Made by a program: the position numbers and the translations under genes. From positions 1-6,094 of the forward strand of contig JASHUF010000014.1 in NCBI GenBank assembly GCA_030040175.1: DNA of 6,094 bases, written 5' to 3'. The DNA comes from Acidobacteriaceae bacterium. GTDB taxonomy: Bacteria > Acidobacteriota > Terriglobia > Terriglobales > Acidobacteriaceae. The notes below the pieces were generated by a model that saw only the letters and a program-made list of their open reading frames with translations, searched no databases and was not told the origin of the DNA. Shown here in pieces: positions 1 through 3,957 of the stretch; the stretch's first letter is position 1; every line of letters begins with the position of its first letter.

Positions 1-788
1 ACATTCTGGGCAATGTGGCCAATATCGAACCCGGCAGCGAGCAGGCCACGGTGAGCCATTACGACATCGAGCCGGTGATCGACATTTATGCCAACGTGGT
101 GGGCACCGACCTGGGAACGGTCACGCGCGCCATGGAACAGATCGTCCGCGCGCACCAGAAAGACCTGCCCCGCGGCTCCCACTTCATCTTGCGCGGGCAG
201 AGCCAGACCATGTACAAATCCTATTTCGGATTGCTCAGCGGCCTGGCCTTTTCCATTCTGCTGGTTTACCTGCTGATTGTGGTGAATTTTCAGTCCTGGC
301 TCGATCCCTTCCTCATCATCGCCGCGCTGCCCGCGGCGCTGGCCGGCATCGTCTGGTTCCTCTTCCTCACCGGCACGCGCCTCAGCGTGCCCGCGCTCAC
401 CGGCGCCATCATGTGCATGGGCGTGGCTACGGCGAACTCGATCCTGGTGGTGAGCTTTGCCCGCGAGCAGTTGGAAATCCTGGTGGGCGACGCGCGCCAG
501 GCCGCGCTCAATGCCGGCTTCGTGCGCCTGCGCCCGGTCATTATGACCGCTCTCGCCATGATCATCGGCATGGTGCCCATGGCGCTGGGCCTCGGTGACG
601 GCGGCGAGCAGAATGCCCCGCTCGGCCGCGCCGTCATCGGCGGCCTGATGCTGGCTACGGTCGCCACGCTGTTTTTTGTGCCCGTGTTCTTTTCCCTGGT
701 CCACGGCCGGCTGGGACGCCGCCGCATGACCGCGCAGGAACAGTCCGGCACCACAACGCTCGACGAATTCGATGACGCTTCGGAGTAG
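1..788 (+). CDS. RND efflux inner-membrane permease, C-terminal part (5' partial)
   Basis: This is the C-terminal quarter of an RND (AcrB-like) proton-driven exporter of the inner membrane. The frame is open from position 3 to the TAG at 786-788, and the codons before the GTG at 15 read I-L-G-N, so the gene enters from the left and GTG 15 is not a real start. Numbering from GTG 15, residues 1-65 are the end of the second periplasmic (porter/docking) region. Five hydrophobic helices follow at about 70-90, 98-119, 124-147, 173-194 and 203-229, matching TM8-TM12. Family signatures are FQSWLDPF (92-99), RLRPVIMT (171-178), GMVPMALGLG (185-194) and APLGRAVIGG (201-210). TM10 reads GVATANSIL, with Ala at the place of AcrB Lys940. 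The tail is hydrophilic and acidic. It is followed after 5 nt by the adaptor gene. The family is certain; the substrate (drug, solvent, metabolite) is unknown. Full family members are about 1000-1100 residues. Confidence 0.95.
   Translation, partial: ILGNVANIEPGSEQATVSHYDIEPVIDIYANVVGTDLGTVTRAMEQIVRAHQKDLPRGSHFILRGQSQTMYKSYFGLLSGLAFSILLVYLLIVVNFQSWLDPFLIIAALPAALAGIVWFLFLTGTRLSVPALTGAIMCMGVATANSILVVSFAREQLEILVGDARQAALNAGFVRLRPVIMTALAMIIGMVPMALGLGDGGEQNAPLGRAVIGGLMLATVATLFFVPVFFSLVHGRLGRRRMTAQEQSGTTTLDEFDDASE
781..785 (+). promoter_or_regulatory. Ribosome-binding site of the adaptor gene, overlapping the permease end
   Basis: CGGAG at 781-785 lies 8 nt before the ATG at 794 and just before the permease stop at 786-788. 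The site supports the 794 start. The placement suggests translational coupling of permease and adaptor. Confidence 0.65.
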
Positions 789-793
789 CACCC

Positions 794-2050
794 ATGACAC
801 ACGAATCGAAGACCAAGGAATCGAAATCTTCTCCACAATCGCAACCCGCGAGCGCATCGCGCGCGCTCGACCACGGTTCAGCGCCCGAACAGGCGCCGGT
901 CTCCGGGGGTAAAGTGCTCCTGGCTCTGGGTCTGATTGTGGCTGCGGCTCTCGTGCTGGCCGTCGTCGGAATCCTGGCGCGCCGCCGCGGCTACGCGGTG
1001 CTCGCCCGGGAAACGCAGCAAATGGCCGCGCCCACGGTCAGCGTCGCTCCGGCGCAGCCGGGCGCGCCGGTGGACAATTTCGTGCTTCCCGGCAATGTGA
1101 CAGCATACACCGATTCGCCCATCTACGCCCGCACCGACGGATATCTCGAGCGCTGGTACTACGATATCGGCGCACATGTGCACAAAGGCGATGTGCTGGC
1201 CGTCATCGCCACGCCCGAGCTCGACCAGCAGCTCGCCCAGGCCGAAGCAGACTTGGCCACCGCGGAGACCAACGCCCACAATGCGCAGGTGCAGGCCGAG
1301 CGCTACAAAGGCCTGGTCACTACCAATGCTGTTTCCAAATTCGATACCGATACTTATGTGACCCAGGCTGCCTCCACGGCAACCGCAGTCAAGTCGGCGC
1401 AGGCCAACGTGGACCGGCTCAAAGAGCTGCAATCGTTCGAGAAGATTTACGCCCCGTTCGACGGCGTGGTCACCGCGCGCAACGTCGATACCGGGCAGTT
1501 GATCAACCAGGGCGCGGGGCAGGAGCTCTTCCACATGCAGGCTCTCGACACCCTGCGCGTCTACGCCGACGTACCGCAGCTCTACTCGCAGAGCGTCAGG
1601 CGCGGCATGAAGATCGCCCTCACCTTCCCCGAATACCCGGAGAAAACCTTCTGGGGCACGCTGGTGCGCACCGCCGACGCCATCGATCCCGCAAGCCGCA
1701 CATTGCTGGTTGAAGTGGACGTCGACAACCGGACCAGCCGCCTGTTGCCCGGCGCGCTGGCGCAGGTGCACTTCAAGACTCCGCCCACCGGGCCTACCTT
1801 TGTTGTGCCCACTTCGGCGCTGATCTTTCGCAAGGAAGGCTTGCAGGTGGGCACCGTTGTCAGCTCGGCGCAGGGCACGGTGGCCAGGCTTGTGCCCATC
1901 GCCATCGGCGTGGACGACGGCGCGACCGCACAGGTGGTCAGCGGCTTGCACGCCGGCGACGAGGTCATTCAGGATCCGCCGGACTCGCTCCTCGACGGCG
2001 AGAGAGTGACCGTGGTCAAGCCCGGCAGCCCCGCCGCCGGAGGTTTCTAG
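794..2050 (+). CDS. RND efflux periplasmic adaptor (HlyD/MFP family), membrane-anchored
   Basis: This 418-residue protein is a periplasmic adaptor bridging the RND permease and the outer-membrane channel. Residues 1-40 are a Ser/Lys/Pro-rich cytoplasmic tail. One membrane helix at about 41-62, followed by ARRR, anchors it; there is no lipobox cysteine, so it is not a lipoprotein. The first lipoyl half-motif is at about 112-140 (ARTDGYLERW, then GAHVHKGDVLAVI). An alpha-hairpin rich in Ala, Gln and Glu follows at 141-213, and the second lipoyl half at 218-240 (IYAPFDGVVTARN). The beta-barrel covers about 252-330, with the family motif DPASRTLLVEV (298-308) and LLPGALAQV (317-325). The membrane-proximal domain covers about 332-410 (VVPTSALIF, then GLHAGDEVI). 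Length is normal apart from the long N-terminal tail. The ATG has a good CGGAG site 8 nt upstream. The gene lies between permease and channel genes with 5 and 2 nt gaps, so all three are likely one transcript. The family call is secure; the substrate is unknown. Confidence 0.95.
   Translation: MTHESKTKESKSSPQSQPASASRALDHGSAPEQAPVSGGKVLLALGLIVAAALVLAVVGILARRRGYAVLARETQQMAAPTVSVAPAQPGAPVDNFVLPGNVTAYTDSPIYARTDGYLERWYYDIGAHVHKGDVLAVIATPELDQQLAQAEADLATAETNAHNAQVQAERYKGLVTTNAVSKFDTDTYVTQAASTATAVKSAQANVDRLKELQSFEKIYAPFDGVVTARNVDTGQLINQGAGQELFHMQALDTLRVYADVPQLYSQSVRRGMKIALTFPEYPEKTFWGTLVRTADAIDPASRTLLVEVDVDNRTSRLLPGALAQVHFKTPPTGPTFVVPTSALIFRKEGLQVGTVVSSAQGTVARLVPIAIGVDDGATAQVVSGLHAGDEVIQDPPDSLLDGERVTVVKPGSPAAGGF
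2038..2043 (+). promoter_or_regulatory. Ribosome-binding site of the outer-membrane channel gene
   Basis: CGGAGG at 2038-2043 lies inside the last codons of the adaptor gene and 9 nt before the ATG at 2053. It is the strongest Shine-Dalgarno match near this start. It favours ATG 2053 over the in-frame GTG at 2089, which has only AAGGA at 2080-2084 with a short 4-nt spacer. Confidence 0.65.
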
Positions 2051-2052
2051 CG

Positions 2053-3558
2053 ATGCGGTTGCAGGAACAGATCGAGCCAAAGGACGGCGTGCTCCGGTGC
2101 GCGGCCCTTCCGTGCTTGCTCGCGCTCGTTCTGCTCGCCGGCTGCAAGCCCGTCGGCCCGAATTACAAACAGCCGGCATATCAGCCGCCCGCCGCGTACA
2201 AGGAAACCGGCGCCTCTTCCGTCGTGCTCCCGCCCCCCAATCCGCAGGGAGGCGCGTGGCAGCCGGCCAACCCCTCCGACGGCCTGTTGAAGGGCAACTG
2301 GTGGGAGATTTACCAGGATCCGCAGCTCAATCGCCTCGAAGACCGCATCGCCACCACCAACGTGCAGCTGCGCCAGGCCCTCGAAAACTATCAGGCCGCG
2401 CGTGACCAGGTGGCCGCGGTGCGCGCCAATCTGTTTCCCACGGCGAATGGCGCCGTTTCGGAGAATCCGGAAAAGTATTCTTCCAACCAGCCGCTCTTCA
2501 ACAAGTCCAGCAACACGATTTACCCCAACGATCTTGTCCTCGGCGCGCAGGCAAGCTGGGAGCCGGACTTCTGGGGCCGCATTCGCCGCAGTGTGGAGCA
2601 GGCGCGCGCCAGTGCGCAGGCCAGCGCCGCTGACCTGGCCAACGTGGACCTGACCCTGCACGCCGAGATGGCCAGCGATTATTTTGCCCTGCGCGGCCTC
2701 GACTCCGAGATCAGGCTGCTCACCGATACCGTCGCCGATCTCGAACAGCAGCTCGCGCTCACCCAGCAGCGCCTCGCGGGCGGCGTCTCCACGGAGGTCG
2801 ATGTCGCCCAGGCGCAGACGCAGCTTGACACCGTGCGCGCCCAACTGACCGACGTGGGCGTGGCGCGCGCGCAGTACGAGCACGCCATCGGCACCCTCGG
2901 CAACTACGATCTCTCGCAGTTCAGCATTCCGCCCTCGCCGCTCGATCTGCCGCTGCCGAAGATTCCCCTCGGCGTGCCCTCGCAACTGCTCGAGCGCCGG
3001 CCGGACATCGCCGCCGCCGAGCGGCTCAGCGCCGCGGCCAACGCACAGATCGGCATCGCCGTCAGCGCCTACTACCCCGCCATCGGCCTGAGCGCAACCG
3101 GCGGCTTTCAGAGCACGAATGCCGGCACGTGGATTCAGGGACCGAGCTCCCTGTGGACGCTGGGCGCGCAGGCCGCGGAGCTGCTCTTTGACGCCGGCCA
3201 GCGCCACGCGCTCAACGCGCAGGCGCGCCACGCCTACGACGCCCAGGCCGATGCTTACCGCAACACCGTGTTTGCCGCCTTTGAGGATGTGGAAGACCAG
3301 CTCTCCGGCCTGCGCATTCTAGAGCAGGAATCGAGCCAGGAGGCGCAGGCCGTGGCCGCGGCGCAGCACTCGTTCGATCTCTCCAACGCGCGCTACAAGG
3401 GCGGCGTCACCAGCTATCTCGAGGTGCTCACCGCCGAAGCCACGCTCCTCGAAAATCAGCGCACCGCCATTGACATCGAGAGCCGCCAGTTTGCCTCGAG
3501 CGTCGGCCTCGTCCGCGCCCTCGGCGGCGGCTGGGATGTGACGCAACTGCCGAAATAG
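2053..3558 (+). CDS. Outer-membrane efflux lipoprotein, NodT/OprM type (TolC superfamily)
   Basis: This 501-residue protein is the outer-membrane channel of the RND pump. A lipoprotein signal peptide ends in the lipobox LLAG-Cys31, and the mature start CKPVGPNYKQP is the classic NodT-family N-terminus. The next signature is NWWEIYQDPQLN (82-93). Two OEP repeats follow, at about 90-285 and 310-490. Each is built of long Ala/Gln-rich coiled-coil helices around beta strands that form the barrel. Clear family motifs are PDFWGRIRRSVE (171-182), QLLERRPDIAAAE (311-323), YYPAIGLSATGG (340-351), FEDVEDQL (410-417) and GGVTSYLEVLTAE (450-462). Length is normal and the frame intact. The N-region before the hydrophobic core (MRLQEQIEPKDGVLR) is unusually long and mixed in charge. 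An in-frame GTG at 2089 would give a more typical signal peptide, but the ribosome-binding site favours 2053. The gene starts 2 nt after the adaptor stop and is the last gene of the operon in this window. The family is certain; the exported substrate is unknown. Confidence 0.95.
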   Translation: MRLQEQIEPKDGVLRCAALPCLLALVLLAGCKPVGPNYKQPAYQPPAAYKETGASSVVLPPPNPQGGAWQPANPSDGLLKGNWWEIYQDPQLNRLEDRIATTNVQLRQALENYQAARDQVAAVRANLFPTANGAVSENPEKYSSNQPLFNKSSNTIYPNDLVLGAQASWEPDFWGRIRRSVEQARASAQASAADLANVDLTLHAEMASDYFALRGLDSEIRLLTDTVADLEQQLALTQQRLAGGVSTEVDVAQAQTQLDTVRAQLTDVGVARAQYEHAIGTLGNYDLSQFSIPPSPLDLPLPKIPLGVPSQLLERRPDIAAAERLSAAANAQIGIAVSAYYPAIGLSATGGFQSTNAGTWIQGPSSLWTLGAQAAELLFDAGQRHALNAQARHAYDAQADAYRNTVFAAFEDVEDQLSGLRILEQESSQEAQAVAAAQHSFDLSNARYKGGVTSYLEVLTAEATLLENQRTAIDIESRQFASSVGLVRALGGGWDVTQLPK

Positions 3559-3565
3559 CAGGAAG

Positions 3566-3632
3566 CAGGGATCAGATCTCAGGTGTCAGGTGTCAGGTGT
3601 CAGGGATCGGGGATTGGGAATCAGGGATCAGA
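3566..3632. repeat. Interspersed CAGGGATC(A/G)-type short repeats
   Basis: The 11-mer CAGGGATCAGA occurs at 3566-3576 and again at 3622-3632. A variant, CAGGGATC followed by GGGGATTGGGAATCAGG, fills 3601-3625. The stretch is a degenerate array of GGGAT words around the heptamer repeat. I associate this style of G-rich, simple-sequence spacer with acidobacterial genomes, but that is recollection and not a search result. Confidence 0.6.
3579..3604. repeat. Tandem heptamer repeat (TCAGGTG x3 plus TCAGG)
   Basis: Three exact TCAGGTG units occupy 3579-3585, 3586-3592 and 3593-3599, followed by a partial TCAGG at 3600-3604 that runs into the GGGAT array. It lies 20 nt after the channel gene stop. 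Its copy number may vary by replication slippage. No function is apparent. Confidence 0.85.
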
Positions 3633-3646
3633 AATGCGAGCGGCAG

Positions 3647-3665
3647 AGCATCCCGTAGGGATGCT
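3647..3665. repeat. Perfect hairpin with 8-bp arms and GTA loop
   Basis: AGCATCCC (3647-3654), loop GTA (3655-3657) and GGGATGCT (3658-3665) form a perfect inverted repeat. It is a strong extruding or RNA hairpin in either direction. No T-run follows on either strand, so it is a poor intrinsic terminator. It could still block 3' exonucleases on the efflux mRNA. The CCCGTAGGG tip recurs in the hairpin at 3778-3790, which suggests a repeat family. Confidence 0.7.
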
Positions 3666-3686
3666 GCGAAAATAGCCCAGGACAAG

Positions 3687-3708
3687 CCCGACCCTGGCCC
3701 CGACCCTG
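3687..3708. repeat. CCCGACCCTG direct repeat, period 12
   Basis: CCCGACCCTG occurs at 3687-3696 and again at 3699-3708, separated by GC, making a 12-bp-period duplication between the first hairpin and the purine tract. No function is apparent. Confidence 0.6.
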
Positions 3709-3716
3709 AGTGAAAC

Positions 3717-3740
3717 GAAGGGGAGGGGGAAGGGGAAGGG
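3717..3740. other. 24-nt uninterrupted purine tract
   Basis: Positions 3717-3740 on the + strand are only G and A, in blocks of three to five G separated by one or two A. Such G-runs could in principle form a G-quadruplex or triplex. This is a structural possibility, not shown. Confidence 0.6.
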
Positions 3741-3777
3741 CGCAGTCCTGGGAACACCACAAAAGAAAATCTCCAAA

Positions 3778-3804
3778 GCCCCGTAGGGGCGGCCGAAAAC
3801 CGGC
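3778..3804 (-). terminator. Paired hairpins, possible terminator for the - strand gene
   Basis: GCCCC (3778-3782), GTA loop and GGGGC (3786-3790) form a 5-bp GC stem with the same CCC-GTA-GGG tip as 3647-3665. Next to it GCCG (3792-3795) pairs with CGGC (3801-3804). Read on the - strand, the second hairpin is followed by TTTGGAGATTTTCTTTT, a broken T-rich tract. It could therefore terminate transcription coming from the gene ending at 3958. The stem is short and the T-tract interrupted, so this is a weak call; it may simply be a member of the repeat family. Confidence 0.3.
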
Positions 3805-3811
3805 ACCAAGA

Positions 3812-3934
3812 ATCGAGGCGCGAGTTCACCCGTGCCCCAATCTCGAACCGCACGGAATCCGTTGCCCCATCCTTTCGCGCTCTTTATGAAGGGATGGGGA
3901 AAGCACTCAGTTTCGTATCGGGGCTCGAGTTCAC
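3812..3934. repeat. 18-bp imperfect direct repeats enclosing a hairpin
   Basis: The 18-mer at 3812-3829 (ATCGAGGCGCGAGTTCAC) and the one at 3917-3934 (ATCGGGGCTCGAGTTCAC) agree at 16 of 18 positions and share an exact CGAGTTCAC end. They lie 105 bp apart in the same orientation and bracket the strong hairpin at 3865-3899. This could be an old duplication or two copies of a dispersed repeat. No transposase or target-site pattern is seen. Confidence 0.6.
3865..3899. repeat. Strong hairpin, 12-bp stem and 11-nt loop
   Basis: CCCCATCCTTTC (3865-3876) pairs with GAAGGGATGGGG (3888-3899): 11 Watson-Crick pairs and one G-T pair around the loop 3877-3887. It is the most stable hairpin in the spacer and sits about 60 nt past the stop of the - strand gene. 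Neither strand has a U-run after it, so it is not a canonical intrinsic terminator. It may act as a mRNA 3'-end stabiliser, or be a REP-like palindromic repeat. Confidence 0.65.
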
Positions 3935-3957
3935 TGACCCCCGACCCCCTAACACCC

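Larger units (their letters stand above)
3559..3957. other. Repeat-rich convergent intergenic region without a credible gene
   Basis: These 399 bases separate the stop of the channel gene from the stop of the convergent beta-helix gene. I see no credible gene: short open frames here translate into low-complexity Ser/Pro repeats (for example the S-P-S-P-S-P and S-Q-S-P-I-P-D-T runs on the - strand), which are products of the DNA repeats. In order the region holds GGGATCAG-like words, a TCAGGTG tandem repeat, a hairpin, a 12-bp duplication, a purine tract, two adjacent short hairpins, an 18-bp direct repeat pair enclosing a 12-bp-stem hairpin, and a GACCCCC doublet at 3936-3949. Transcription of both flanking genes must end here. 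No promoter is expected or obvious. Confidence 0.75.

Noticed and set aside
290..874. 194-codon antisense frame across the permease end and adaptor start
   Set aside because: It lies opposite conserved TM segments of the permease and has no coherent domain or plausible start signal.
878..2179. 433-codon open frame antisense to the adaptor gene
   Set aside because: The + strand frame encodes an unmistakable MFP adaptor. The antisense frame has an Arg/Gly/His-rich composition with no recognisable domain and spans two real genes, as expected from GC-rich codon use.
2047..3231. 394-codon open frame antisense to the outer-membrane channel gene
   Set aside because: It is fully covered by a secure OEP gene. 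Its translation is low-information Arg/Gly/Ala/Val sequence without motifs, so it is a shadow frame.
3593..3853. 86-codon - strand frame in the intergenic spacer
   Set aside because: Its product is mostly the translation of repeats (the S-P-S-P-S-P run and the S-Q-S-P-I-P-D-T end). It spans both CCCGTAGGG hairpins and has no domain.
3559..3957. CRISPR array
   Set aside because: The repeats are 7-18 bp, degenerate and irregularly spaced. There are no uniform repeat/spacer units and no cas genes.
3559..3957. tRNA or structured small RNA gene
   Set aside because: No cloverleaf, TTCGA-type T-loop with matching arms, or known riboswitch core could be assembled from the hairpins. The GTTCA words belong to the 18-bp direct repeat.
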